The notes under the pieces: generated by a model
Database searches by the model: none
Told to the model about the DNA's origin: nothing
The model's input: only the letters and a program-made list of their open reading frames with translations
Source: Nitrososphaerota archaeon
Lineage (GTDB): Archaea; Thermoproteota; Nitrososphaeria; Nitrososphaerales; UBA183
Direction: 5' to 3'
Assembly: GCA_029785235.1 (NCBI GenBank)
Contig: JAFMAA010000001.1
Coordinates: 1 to 64,000, forward strand
DNA length: 64,000 bases
Translations under genes and position numbers: made by a program
Shown here: one piece after another, positions 1-8,264 of the stretch
How the letters are laid out: every line of letters begins with the position of its first letter
How positions within the stretch are numbered: the first letter of the stretch is position 1

Positions 1-8
1 ACATTAGT

Positions 9-484
9 TTGAAAAAAGCAAAACGCGTGATTGTGAAGCGGGCCTCCATGCGAGACTTCGACACTCTGAGAAGGCATCGCAGTGCTTTGCATGAAGAATT
101 GCGTCATAGAACGGACGTCGAGCATAGAAACGGCGACAGGGCCTATGGAAGACTCTTGGCCGAAATGTCAAGAAGACGGCGGTTCGTGGGGTTCCTAGCA
201 TATGTTGACGGCGACCTAGCTGGAAGCGGCTGCGTGTGGCTTAGAGAAGCGACCCCGAACCCCGTCTCCTAAGACCACTACGAATGTATGCATACCTTCT
301 GTCAATGTACACTATTCCTGCCTATCGTAACAACGGGGTCGCGACCGCAATCATCAAGGAGGCCATGAAATGGTCGAAGGGTCATGGATATCCGACACTG
401 TTGCTACATGCATCAGAGCAAGGGCGCCGTGTCTATTCGAAACTGGGCTTTACCGATACGCATGAAATGCGAACCAGACTATGA
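9..484 (+). pseudogene. GNAT-family N-acetyltransferase, frameshifted
   Basis: Two reading frames together make one GNAT protein. Positions 9-272 (TTG start) give the N-terminal part, ending soon after the strand residues AGSGCVWLREATP. Positions 284-484 in another frame give the acetyl-CoA-binding part, with the motif A sequence YRNNGVATAII (R-x-x-G-x-A) and the C-terminal YSKLGF typical of GNATs. Adding one C to the CCCC run at 253-256 joins the frames without a stop and gives a plausible linker before MYAYLLSMYTIPAY. The acceptor substrate cannot be told. It may be a true pseudogene or a homopolymer error in the assembly. Nothing else is recognised between its end and the vapC remnant at 575. 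Confidence 0.75.
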
Positions 485-574
485 CCGCCTGCTGTAGTAG
501 GCTTGAACGCGGAAGAGGAAAGGACCTGCTCGGGCTGAGACTCCCACCGGGCCTTCCGACGAGTTGAGTGCAAC

Positions 575-970
575 TTACACAATGATAACTTCAGGGAGTC
601 CTTCGAAGTGGCTGTCGCCTGTTACCACCTTTGCCGACACGACCCTGGCTGTTGCCAGAATGATTGAGTCTGCCATTCCCTAATTCTTGACTTTTGCCTT
701 CCGTTCATAGTTTAGCGCGCTCGCAAGCAGCGCAGTCTCCCGGTCTACGTTTGCTACCGAGGTCTTTGACGTTTTATGAACGCGATCCTCCTCGAATGTT
801 TGCCACTTTTCCCTCAGATACTTTTCCTTCATTTCCGCGAGGCTCAAAGCCGAAGTGGCTGCAGTTTCGCTCTCCACGGACCGGCGAGCTCTCCTTCCCG
901 ATTCAGTTCCTCTGAAATATTCAATCCAGGCATAGGAATCTATCACATATTCATAACTCATGGAACTCAC
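575..970 (-). pseudogene. vapC: VapC-like PIN-domain toxin with internal amber codon
   Basis: PIN-domain ribonuclease of a VapBC toxin-antitoxin pair. Translation from 970 shows the first PIN Asp (YVIDSYAWIEYF) and the central Glu (SLAEMKEKY). A TAG codon at 682-680 stops it after 96 residues. Reading on in the same frame gives a normal PIN C-terminus (GMADSIILATARVV, then VVTGDSHFEGL) up to TAA at 577-575, a total of 131 codons, the usual VapC length. The last two acidic active-site residues (in MADS and TGDS) lie after the amber, so the truncated product should be inactive. One nucleotide change (for example TTG or TGG to TAG) explains it. The start overlaps the end of vapB by 20 nt. Confidence 0.8.
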
Positions 971-1151
971 TTTCGTCCTTTGGACTGAATGGCGTCATCT
1001 TTGGATGTGCGCCGAACATGGTCTCTGGGATGTTATCGGCCTTATTGATGAGATGCCGTAGAGTCTCGTCCATGCTCCTTGCATGGTATTTCTTCTTGAG
1101 TTCCTCCAAGATCTTCGCTGTGTTTCTCTTCACTTCCACCGTGGCGGGCAT
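951..1151 (-). CDS. vapB: VapB-like antitoxin
   Basis: A 66-residue protein with an N-terminal ribbon-helix-helix-like segment (ATVEVKRNTAKILEELKKKY) followed by a helical section and an acidic tail, the usual form of a VapB antitoxin that binds operator DNA and the cognate PIN toxin. It overlaps the start of vapC, as in most vapBC operons. It is intact although its toxin is interrupted. A TATA-like AT-rich stretch at 1174-1184 lies about 28 bp upstream of the ATG, consistent with a leaderless transcript. The family assignment rests on context and on the short basic N-terminus. Confidence 0.7.
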   Translation of the reverse strand: MPATVEVKRNTAKILEELKKKYHARSMDETLRHLINKADNIPETMFGAHPKMTPFSPKDESEFHEL

Positions 1152-1173
1152 ATCTACAGACTATGAACTATCG

Positions 1174-1184
1174 ACATTAAGGCT
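1174..1184 (-). promoter_or_regulatory. TATA-like box of vapBC
   Basis: Read on the minus strand this is CCTTAATGTCG, centred about 28 bp before the vapB ATG at 1151. The spacing matches the leaderless promoters seen throughout the window. The rest of 1152-1332 contains no gene that I can support. Confidence 0.45.
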
Positions 1185-1332
1185 TGGCCGGTCGACGCGC
1201 CTCCAGAGTTGCCAATAATCCTCGAAAGCAAGGCATTGGGTCTGCGAGAGAAACGGGGCCGATTGAGGTCTGAGCCAATACGAGCCAGGGCCCCTGCCCC
1301 GATTCTTAGGGCAGTCCAGCCCTGATTGGGAC

Positions 1333-2115
1333 CTAATAGGCGCCCCAGCCTGCGTCCGCGACCACGCAGGACCCGTTCAGGTACCTCGATTCCTGCGAGA
1401 CCAAGAAAAGAGCCACGCTCGCGACTTCGGCCGGGTCCCCGACCCTCGGGAGCGTGGCCATTGTCTTGTTCAGGTTCTCCATCCCTCTCGGATTGGGGTC
1501 AGCGCTTCCCACGCCTATCGCGGTCTGCACCGCACCCAAGACGATGGCGTTGCACCTGATTCCATCTTTCCCATATGAAGCCGCTATGTTCTTGGTCAGG
1601 CCGATGAGTCCGTGTTTGGAGACCGTGTAAGCGGCCCCGGCCCTGGCGCCGAACACCCCGGCGAGGGAAGCGGTGTTCAATATGACCCCTCCTCCATGCT
1701 CGATCATCGACGGAATCGCCCTTCGGCTCGCCCTGAACGGCGCAACCAAGTTGACTGACATGACTCGGTCCCACACATCATCAGGGGTATCCACAACTGG
1801 CCTCGCCCCGTCCATGATTCCGGCGTTATTGCACAGGATGTCGATCCGCCCGAAGGAGCGCAGCGTCCCTTCTATCATCTTATCGACATCGCCCCCTACC
1901 GATAGATCGAGCACCATGCCAGAGGCTTTCTTCCCTCCGCCTACGATCTCTTCCACCACTCCGCTGACCCTCGCTGGTATCACGTCGACGGCCACGACGT
2001 TGCACCCGTTGTCCGCGAGCATCTTCGCCATGGCCCTCCCGACCCCCGATCCAGCTCCGCTGACTATCGCGATTTTCCCCTGCAGGGATGACGAAGCCCG
2101 GTCTGTCGGACCCAA
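1333..2115 (-). CDS. Short-chain dehydrogenase/reductase (SDR)
   Basis: Classical SDR of about 260 residues that uses NAD(P)H to oxidise or reduce an alcohol/ketone. Visible motifs: the cofactor-binding GAGSGVG near the N-terminus, the adenine-ring pocket Asp after VAVD, NNAG in strand 4, a catalytic Ser in NTASLAG, and YTVSK (Y-x-x-x-K). The C-terminus is SRYLNGSCVVADAG, like 3-oxoacyl-ACP reductase-type SDRs. I place the start at TTG 2115, since a TATA-like box on the minus strand at 2146-2158 would lie inside the coding region if the longer frame from 2229 were used; the extra 38 residues are not SDR-like. The substrate is unknown. It is divergent from the respiratory cluster. Confidence 0.85.
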   Translation of the reverse strand: MGPTDRASSSLQGKIAIVSGAGSGVGRAMAKMLADNGCNVVAVDVIPARVSGVVEEIVGGGKKASGMVLDLSVGGDVDKMIEGTLRSFGRIDILCNNAGIMDGARPVVDTPDDVWDRVMSVNLVAPFRASRRAIPSMIEHGGGVILNTASLAGVFGARAGAAYTVSKHGLIGLTKNIAASYGKDGIRCNAIVLGAVQTAIGVGSADPNPRGMENLNKTMATLPRVGDPAEVASVALFLVSQESRYLNGSCVVADAGWGAY

Positions 2116-2145
2116 ACGCTGACCCCCGAAGACGCTCCAAGGATT

Positions 2146-2206
2146 TCGATATTTAAGACCGGGCAGCGTTTTCAATCCTGAGAATCGAGCTGATTCCTTA
2201 TATCTC
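2146..2206. promoter_or_regulatory. Divergent promoter region between SDR and cupredoxin genes
   Basis: Two TATA-like boxes point in opposite directions. TCTTAAATATCGA (minus strand, 2158-2146) precedes the SDR start at 2115; CCTTATATC (plus strand, 2197-2205) lies about 28 bp before the TTG start of the cupredoxin gene at 2230. Both suggest leaderless or very short-leader transcripts. Confidence 0.55.
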
Positions 2207-2229
2207 GCCAGTAGCTTGGTTTTAGTCAA

Positions 2230-2916
2230 TTGAGCACGCGGACTACCCTAATAGGTGGGTTCACCGTCGCGGTTCTTGCGGTGGCTCTGATCATATCCGG
2301 CTTCGGAGCCGCGCTCGCGGTAGGGGGGGTGGGGTCGAAGGAAGTATCGACCACCACGGTCACCCCGAACGGCAACTCAACCTCTGCCGCCCCCTACGTC
2401 GTGACTCTGGTCTTGACTACGAACAACATGTTCAACGCCACGGTCGGGGACCAGCCTGCGTACTACGTGCTGGGGGCGAACGGGCTCCAGTCCGCGGCGA
2501 ATATCACCCTCCCCGCGAATCGCCTGATCAAGCTGGTGATAGTGAGCTACGATGACGGTAACGCGTCCATGGTGATACCCACCAACAACGTCGTGTCGGG
2601 GACCACGGGGAACAGCATCTACGTGGCCTCCAACGACTTCGTCAACTCCAGCGAAGGGTCGGCCGGTATAGTGTTGAACGGCGGAGAGAACGTGACGTCG
2701 GTCCCTCTCTCAGATGTCGCACACACGTTCACAGTCCCCGCGCTCAACCTCAACATACCAGTGCCAATCAGCTCGACTGTGGTCGCCTACTTCAAGGTAG
2801 GTGCCGCCGGGACCTACTTCTGGTTCTGCGAGACCCGTTGCGGCTTCGGCCCTGACGGGACCCTAGGCGCGATGTCGACCCCAGGGTGGATGACCGGTTC
2901 GCTGGTGGCGAGCTGA
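2230..2916 (+). CDS. Membrane-anchored cupredoxin-like protein
   Basis: A 228-residue protein with one N-terminal membrane segment or signal anchor (about residues 6-32), a Thr/Ser/Asn-rich linker, and an extracytoplasmic cupredoxin fold. Possible copper ligands are His in DVAHTF and the Cys pair in WFCETRCGFG, with Met residues in GAMS and GWMTG. The C-x3-C pattern looks like a CuA/COX2 loop, but the His expected shortly after the second Cys is absent. It heads the Rieske-cytochrome b cluster, so it probably carries electrons away from that complex in place of cytochrome c, or is a structural subunit. TTG start, TATA-like box 28 bp upstream. Confidence 0.75.
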   Translation: MSTRTTLIGGFTVAVLAVALIISGFGAALAVGGVGSKEVSTTTVTPNGNSTSAAPYVVTLVLTTNNMFNATVGDQPAYYVLGANGLQSAANITLPANRLIKLVIVSYDDGNASMVIPTNNVVSGTTGNSIYVASNDFVNSSEGSAGIVLNGGENVTSVPLSDVAHTFTVPALNLNIPVPISSTVVAYFKVGAAGTYFWFCETRCGFGPDGTLGAMSTPGWMTGSLVAS

Positions 2917-2958
2917 AATATTGACGGTGCACTCCCTGGGAGCGGTGGTCTAGACCCA

Positions 2959-3606
2959 GTGAGCGCTGATCAATCCGGACGCCTCCGCGGCGAGGAGGAA
3001 GGGGATAAGTCGAAGCGGGAGTTCCTTAAGATAGCGGCCGCAATCTCCGGCGCCCTTGCACTGGCAGGGATCGCGTCCGTGATGAAGTCGGTCGTGGTCC
3101 CCGCTGTCCCGACGAGTTCGGGGACGCCGACAGAGTTTCCGCGCGTCAAGGTTTCAAGCGTGTCGGAGCTTTCCACCGGGGTCGCTGTAATCTTCGACTA
3201 CCCGCTCACCAACGAGCCAAACCTGCTCGTGAAGCTGGGCCAGAAGGCCGAAGGCGGGGTCGGTCCTGACGGGGACATAGTCGCGTTCAGCCAGATCTGC
3301 CAGCACCTTGGGTGCATATGGGGTTTCGTCGCCCAAGGCAAGTCCCCCACCGTAAACCCTTCATTCGTCGCGCCGAGCCCGGTAGGATACTGCCCATGCC
3401 ACGGGAGCGTCTACGACCTGCTCGAGGCGGGAAAGGTGATCGGTGGGCCCGCGCCGAGGCCGGCCCCCCAGGTACAGCTCGAGACCGACTCGTCGGGAGA
3501 CATCTACGCCGTCGGCATGGGCCCCCCCACGATATTCGGCCACGACACCGGGTCCACCGACGTGAGCGACGACCTCCAGGGCGGGACCCTGGTCACTTCT
3601 ACCTAG
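2959..3606 (+). CDS. Rieske iron-sulfur protein
   Basis: A 215-residue Rieske [2Fe-2S] subunit of a cytochrome bc-type quinol oxidising complex. Cluster-binding boxes are both complete: CQHLGC (C-x-H-x2-GC) and CPCHGS (C-x2-HGS). An N-terminal membrane anchor (about residues 24-42) follows a basic KSKREFLK segment that resembles a Tat motif with only one strict KR pair. Residues are inserted between the two boxes (about 30). GTG start at 2959. The gene lies 42 nt after the cupredoxin gene and 13 nt before cytochrome b, so the three are likely one operon. No cytochrome c1 gene is seen. Confidence 0.93.
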   Translation: MSADQSGRLRGEEEGDKSKREFLKIAAAISGALALAGIASVMKSVVVPAVPTSSGTPTEFPRVKVSSVSELSTGVAVIFDYPLTNEPNLLVKLGQKAEGGVGPDGDIVAFSQICQHLGCIWGFVAQGKSPTVNPSFVAPSPVGYCPCHGSVYDLLEAGKVIGGPAPRPAPQVQLETDSSGDIYAVGMGPPTIFGHDTGSTDVSDDLQGGTLVTST

Positions 3607-3619
3607 CAGGGTGCGTGGC

Positions 3620-5095
3620 ATGACAGAGAAGACTGGTCCACTGCAGCGGCTGGCGGGATGGTTCGACTCCAGGTTCGGCCTGAGCTACCCCCTGCTCCGC
3701 CCGGTGCCGGGCTACGCCTTGAACCCGTTCTATTGGCTGGGCGCCCTGGCGGTGGTAGCCTTCGTCATACAAGGGGTGACAGGGGCGATCATGATGCTAT
3801 ACTACGTCCCGAGCCCGACCGAGGCGTACTCGACCACCCAGTACATATTCCAGAGCGTGTACAACGGCAGGTTCCTGGAGACCATCCACCTCTACACGGC
3901 CTACGCGATGATCATGCTCGCGTTCATGCACATGATGAGAGGTTACTTCGTGTCTGTCCATAAGAAGCCTAGGGAAGCCATGTGGATCATAGGGATGCTG
4001 ATGGGATTCGTCACCCTTGCGTTCGGGTTCACGGGATACCTCCTGCCGTGGACGGTCGTCTCGAAGTCCGCTACCGACGTCGGGATAGGGATGGTCACAG
4101 CGCTCCCGCAGCCTATCTCGTCCCTCCTCACTTTCCTGATAGTAGGCAACGGGGGAGACTCGGCAGAGCTCCTCAGGTTCTTCGACCTCCACGTCATGCT
4201 CCTCCCTGCCGCCCTCCTGATACTCCTGGTGGCGAAGATGTACATGCTCGAAGCTCATGGGGTCGCCGACCCCACGAGCGGACCCCCCGCGGAACGCAAA
4301 CCGAAGCTCTCCCCCATCTTCCCCGACGTCACGATGTACCTCTTCGAGCTGTCCCTTCTCTTCGGCGCCGGGATGTTGCTCATATCCGCCCTGTTCCCGC
4401 TCAACCTCCCGCCTCAATACACGCCCGCCGCGGCATCGCAGTTCATCCCCCAGCCCGACTGGTACTTCCTCTGGGTCTATCAGGTGCTGAAGTTCAGCAT
4501 ATTCGAGGGCTCCACGGGGCTCGCGATGGCCCTCACCGTGGTGTCCGCCATCTTCGTCCTCCTGGTCATCCTCCCGTTCATCGACCGGGGCGAGAACAGA
4601 GAGATCTCCAAGAGGCCGATCTACACCACCCTGGGAGCCATCTTCGTGACCGAGGTCGTGGTACTCTCATATTGGGGGCTGGTGACGCCGGGGAAAATCA
4701 TCCCCGTCGAGCAGGCGGCGCTCGTGGTCGGGGGGACGGCGCTACTCGTGGCTGTCGGCTCGGTCCTAATCTACAGGCTGATGTACTCCAAGGCCAAGGG
4801 GAAGCTCGCGGTGGTTCCCGCGAAGAGCATACCATCGTCTGAGCTGAGAAGCGGGCTCGCGTTCACCGGGCTGGTCGCGCTGGGGGCCTTCTCCGTCGGG
4901 ACGCTCGTGAACAGCCTCGCCGGGCTCCTCGTGGGCGGGGCTTCTCTCGCCGGCCTGGAAGGGGCAGGCGCCTCCGCCGTGCTGCTGGCACTCGACCTGG
5001 TCGGGAGCGCCTTCCTCATCTACAGGCTCGACCTAAGGACAGGGAACATCAAGCGGAGGGTGAAGGTCCTCGAAGTGGGATGGAGAGACAATTGA
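3620..5095 (+). CDS. Cytochrome b (bc-type complex), fused N- and C-terminal domains
   Basis: A 491-residue integral membrane subunit of the quinol-oxidising complex. The N-terminal haem domain has helix B His90 and His104 (spacing 14), and helix D His191. The fourth ligand, expected 15 residues on as in cytochrome b6, is Lys206 instead of His. The Qo motif reads PDWY at 279-282 (PEWY in most families). About ten or more membrane helices extend to the C-terminus, longer than a minimal mitochondrial type by two or so helices. I chose ATG 3620 (TEKTGPLQRL) over GTG 3611. It follows the Rieske gene closely and overlaps the next small gene by 16 nt. Menaquinone is the likely substrate given a MenA-like gene at 55.0 kb. 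Confidence 0.93.
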   Translation: MTEKTGPLQRLAGWFDSRFGLSYPLLRPVPGYALNPFYWLGALAVVAFVIQGVTGAIMMLYYVPSPTEAYSTTQYIFQSVYNGRFLETIHLYTAYAMIMLAFMHMMRGYFVSVHKKPREAMWIIGMLMGFVTLAFGFTGYLLPWTVVSKSATDVGIGMVTALPQPISSLLTFLIVGNGGDSAELLRFFDLHVMLLPAALLILLVAKMYMLEAHGVADPTSGPPAERKPKLSPIFPDVTMYLFELSLLFGAGMLLISALFPLNLPPQYTPAAASQFIPQPDWYFLWVYQVLKFSIFEGSTGLAMALTVVSAIFVLLVILPFIDRGENREISKRPIYTTLGAIFVTEVVVLSYWGLVTPGKIIPVEQAALVVGGTALLVAVGSVLIYRLMYSKAKGKLAVVPAKSIPSSELRSGLAFTGLVALGAFSVGTLVNSLAGLLVGGASLAGLEGAGASAVLLALDLVGSAFLIYRLDLRTGNIKRRVKVLEVGWRDN

Positions 5096-5364
5096 GGATC
5101 GCGGCGACCTTGTTGACCCTCCAGGTGGTCTTCCTCATTGCACTGCAGGGGACCTCCATCGGCGTGATCTGGTTGCTCAACCCTCTCACGCAGTCCTCTA
5201 CCGACACCTTCGCCCTCTACCTCAGCGTCGACCTGCTCGCCTTCGCCATGATGTCTTACCTGTACAGGTCGAAGCGCTCCGGCGGGGAGCCCAGTTCTGC
5301 ATGGCTCGCCGTCGGCTACCTCGCCCTGATTGTCCTCCTGGTCTCAGACCTGCTGATGGCCTAG
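5080..5364 (+). CDS. Small membrane protein of the cytochrome b cluster
   Basis: A 94-residue protein with three predicted membrane helices (about 7-31, 43-61 and 73-92) and a short basic loop (YRSKRSGG). Not recognised as a named family. It starts within the end of the cytochrome b gene (16-nt overlap), which points to translational coupling and a role as an accessory subunit of the same complex. Its stop overlaps the end of the convergent oppF gene by 4 nt. Confidence 0.7.
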   Translation: MERQLRIAATLLTLQVVFLIALQGTSIGVIWLLNPLTQSSTDTFALYLSVDLLAFAMMSYLYRSKRSGGEPSSAWLAVGYLALIVLLVSDLLMA

Positions 5365-6374
5365 CGTTCGGGGGGCGCGACCGCCCTCTCCTCCTTGTGG
5401 TAGAGGAAACAGGCGACCTCCCTCCCCCCTGCTGCCGCCAGCGCAGGCTCCTTCTCCTTGCAGAGGTCGAAGGCGCGCTTGCACCTGTTGCTGTATCTGC
5501 ACCCCCGGGGGAGGTCGGCGAAGCTCGGCGGGTCGCCCGTGATCTTCACATCAGTGACCTTCCTAGAGATGTCCATGGTCGGGACGCAGCTGAGCAGGTC
5601 CTGGGTGTACGGGTGCATCGGCTCCCCGATCACCTCCTCTGAGGTCCCGCGCTCCACCACCTCCCCCGCGTACATCACAGCGACTCGGTCGGATACGTAC
5701 TGAGAGACGGCCATGTTGTGACTGATGAAGAGGTATGAAGCCCCCGACTTCGACTGGAGGTCCATGAGCAGGTTCAGGATCTGGGCTTGAATCGAGACGT
5801 CCAGGTTGGAGGTAGGCTCGTCGAGGACGACGAATTGGGGGTCCCCGACAATCGCCCTGGCTATCCCTATCCGCTGCCTCTGTCCGCCGGAGAACTCATG
5901 GACGTACTTGGACTTCGCCGATGGGTCGAGGCCGACCATGGTCATGGCGCGGCTCGTCCTATCATCTATTTCGCCTGGGTCCTTCATCCCAGACCCTATC
6001 AGCGGCTCTGACACGATGTCCTTCACGTGCAGTCGCGGGTCAAGGCTGGAGTATGGGTCCTGGAAGACTATCTGCATCTGCCTCCGGAGCTCCCGCAGGT
6101 CAGAGCCCTTCGCCTTTCCGATGTCCTGCCCGGAGAAGAGGACGCGCCCGGCGCTCGGCTTGACAAGTCTCAAGAGTGCGAAGCCCAGGGTGGACTTGCC
6201 GCTCCCCGACTCCCCTATCACTGTCATCACCTCCCCCTTCCTGACCGAGAGGTCGACGCAGTCGACAGGCTTGATCACCCTGTGGGTGCTCCCGAGGAAC
6301 CCCGTCCTCACCTTGTACGTGACGCTGAGCGCCTCCGCGCTCACCAGGTCCTCAGTAGAGGTGGCAGGCGACAA
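5361..6374 (-). CDS. oppF: Peptide ABC transporter ATPase, OppF/DppF type
   Basis: A 337-residue cytoplasmic ATPase that powers oligopeptide or related import. Walker A GESGSGKST, Q-loop FQDPYSSLDP, signature FSGGQRQR, Walker B FVVLDEPTSNLD and the H-loop ISHNM are all present. The C-terminal oligopeptide/dipeptide extension contains the Cys cluster CRYSNRCKRAFDLC, a probable [4Fe-4S] site seen in many Opp ATPases. Last gene of the oppABCDF operon; its start lies 23 nt inside the end of oppD. Confidence 0.93.
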   Translation of the reverse strand: MSPATSTEDLVSAEALSVTYKVRTGFLGSTHRVIKPVDCVDLSVRKGEVMTVIGESGSGKSTLGFALLRLVKPSAGRVLFSGQDIGKAKGSDLRELRRQMQIVFQDPYSSLDPRLHVKDIVSEPLIGSGMKDPGEIDDRTSRAMTMVGLDPSAKSKYVHEFSGGQRQRIGIARAIVGDPQFVVLDEPTSNLDVSIQAQILNLLMDLQSKSGASYLFISHNMAVSQYVSDRVAVMYAGEVVERGTSEEVIGEPMHPYTQDLLSCVPTMDISRKVTDVKITGDPPSFADLPRGCRYSNRCKRAFDLCKEKEPALAAAGGREVACFLYHKEERAVAPPER

Positions 6375-7383
6375 AGTGGTCTTTCTCCATCTCCTTCAGG
6401 GAGGTCTCTTCGGACCTGCATCTTTCCATCGCGAACTTGCAGCGGGGATTGAACCTGCACCCCGACGGGAGCCTCAAGATGTCAGGGGGGGACCCAGGGA
6501 TCTGCTCTATGCGCCTTTCCCCCTTGAAGCCGCTAGGAATCGACCCGATGAGCCCTTTCGTGTATGGGTGGAGCGGGTTCTTGAGCACAGCCTCTGTCGG
6601 CCCGAGCTCCACCACCTCCCCCGCGTACATCACCGCGACCCTCCGCGCAACCTGACCTACGACCAGGATGTCGTGCGAGACGAATAGGATGGAGGTGCCT
6701 TCCCTGCTGAGGCCCAGGAGGAGCGAAAGGACCTGGGCCTGGGTGGTGACGTCGAGGGCGGTTGTGGGCTCGTCGGCGACGAGGACCCTTGGACGGAGTA
6801 GGAACGACATGGCGATCATTACCCTCTGCCTCTCCCCTCCCGAGAGCTCGTGTGGGTACTTCGACGCCGTCCTCTCAGGGTCGCTTATCCTCACCTGGCG
6901 GAGGGCCTCCACAGCCTCCTTCGAGGGCGGCACCGACCTCTCCGAGCCCATGGCGAACCTCGGGTCGCGGCCGCCCGGGACCGCGATGGAGTCGGCCCGG
7001 AAGACCCCCAGCTTGTAGTGCTCCCCCCTCGACGTCACAGCCTCGGAAAGCTGGTTCGACACGCGCATGACTGGGTTGAGGCTGGTCATGGGTTCCTGGA
7101 ATATCATCGTCATCCCGGCCCCCCTGTAACGATGAGCCTCATTGGCTGGGAGCCCCACCACGTCCTTGCCGAGGATCTCGACCCTCCCCCTCGCCCTTGC
7201 GTTGGCCGGGAGGAGCTTCATGATAGCCAAAGAGAGGCTGCTCTTCCCCGAGCCGCTCTCACCTACCACCCCGATCACCTCGCCCTCCCCCACCGTTAGG
7301 TCTACCCCGCGGACGGCGCTCGCCCACGTCCCCTTCGTCCGATAGTCCACCCAAAGGTCAGATACCCTCAGCGCGTCGGTCAT
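6352..7383 (-). CDS. oppD: Peptide ABC transporter ATPase, OppD/DppD type
   Basis: A 343-residue partner ATPase. Walker A GESGSGKSS, Q-loop FQEPMTSLNP, signature LSGGERQR, Walker B VLVADEPTTALD and a C-terminal Cys-rich CRFNPRCKFAMERC are present. It has an insertion of about 25 residues after the Q-loop region compared with short homologues. The start is ATG 7383 because it overlaps the oppC stop (ATGA); a longer frame to 7491 runs through oppC and is not Opp-like. Confidence 0.93.
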   Translation of the reverse strand: MTDALRVSDLWVDYRTKGTWASAVRGVDLTVGEGEVIGVVGESGSGKSSLSLAIMKLLPANARARGRVEILGKDVVGLPANEAHRYRGAGMTMIFQEPMTSLNPVMRVSNQLSEAVTSRGEHYKLGVFRADSIAVPGGRDPRFAMGSERSVPPSKEAVEALRQVRISDPERTASKYPHELSGGERQRVMIAMSFLLRPRVLVADEPTTALDVTTQAQVLSLLLGLSREGTSILFVSHDILVVGQVARRVAVMYAGEVVELGPTEAVLKNPLHPYTKGLIGSIPSGFKGERRIEQIPGSPPDILRLPSGCRFNPRCKFAMERCRSEETSLKEMEKDHFVACHLY

Positions 7384-8264
7384 CTCTGCCCCCTCAGCCT
7401 CGGGTCGAACACGTCCCTCAGCCCCTCGCCCGCCAGCGAAAAGCCCAGCGCGAGTATCATGAGGATGAGCCCGGGGAAGAAAGACCACCACCAGTTCCCT
7501 GGGAGCGCGGTCAGCCCGTCATAGACCATCCTCCCCAGCTCCGGGGTCGGGGGAGCCACCCCCAGCCCGAAGAAGGCGAAAACCGAGTACAGAAGGAGCG
7601 TGGTCCCCATGTCGAGGGTCGCGTAGACCGCCACGACGGAGGCGAGATGAGGGATCACGTGCATCCTTATGATCCTTAACTTCCCGAGGCCAGACGCTTC
7701 GGCCGCGCGCACGAATGGCATCTGCTTGAGCGATATCACCTGCGCCCGGGCGAGCCTCGTATAGAAGGGCCACCCTACGACTATCAGCGCCAGCTCGGTG
7801 AAGACGACGCGCAGGCCTTCATCAGTCGCGCCGAGGATGGCGGAGATCGTGAGGGCAAGGACCACGCTGGGGAAGGCGAAGAAGAGGTCGGCGACCCTCA
7901 GCACAAGCTCCTCGACCCAACCCCCGAGGTATCCGGCGAAGGTCCCAAGCAGGAACCCGATGCCGACGCTCGCCCCGACTACTTCGAACGGGATGACGAT
8001 GTCGATGGGGAGCGCGGCGATCACCCTGGCGAAGATGTCCCTCCCTTCCGCGTCGGTCCCGAACAGGTGAGCCAGCGAGGGGGGCGCGTTAGAGCTGCCG
8101 AAGTTGAGGGCGTCCGGGGAATAACGAGCGATGAGATGATAGGTGACGGGCCAGGCGGCCAGGGCCGAGAGCACCAGGAACACTACCAGTATCCCGACGC
8201 CGACCAGGGTCGCCCAGTTCCCAAAGATTATCCCGAGGGTTACGGACGAGCTGCTCTTGCTCAA
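7380..8264 (-). CDS. oppC: Peptide ABC transporter permease, OppC/DppC type
   Basis: A 294-residue inner-membrane permease with an N-terminal helix, the extracytoplasmic stretch HLFGTDAEGRDIFARVI typical of OppC, five further helices, and the EAA-like cytoplasmic loop (RAAEASGLGKLRIIRMHVIP). It forms the channel with OppB. It overlaps oppB by 4 nt and oppD by 4 nt, so the genes are translationally coupled. Confidence 0.92.
   Translation of the reverse strand: MSKSSSSVTLGIIFGNWATLVGVGILVVFLVLSALAAWPVTYHLIARYSPDALNFGSSNAPPSLAHLFGTDAEGRDIFARVIAALPIDIVIPFEVVGASVGIGFLLGTFAGYLGGWVEELVLRVADLFFAFPSVVLALTISAILGATDEGLRVVFTELALIVVGWPFYTRLARAQVISLKQMPFVRAAEASGLGKLRIIRMHVIPHLASVVAVYATLDMGTTLLLYSVFAFFGLGVAPPTPELGRMVYDGLTALPGNWWWSFFPGLILMILALGFSLAGEGLRDVFDPRLRGQR

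Noticed and set aside
680..682. Amber codon in vapC as a pyrrolysine codon
   Set aside because: No pyl genes or methylamine methyltransferases are in the window, and VapC has no known Pyl. A nonsense mutation is simpler.
3797..4417. Open frame of 206 codons on the minus strand inside cytochrome b
   Set aside because: Highly charged, low-complexity translation and full overlap with a clear membrane protein gene.
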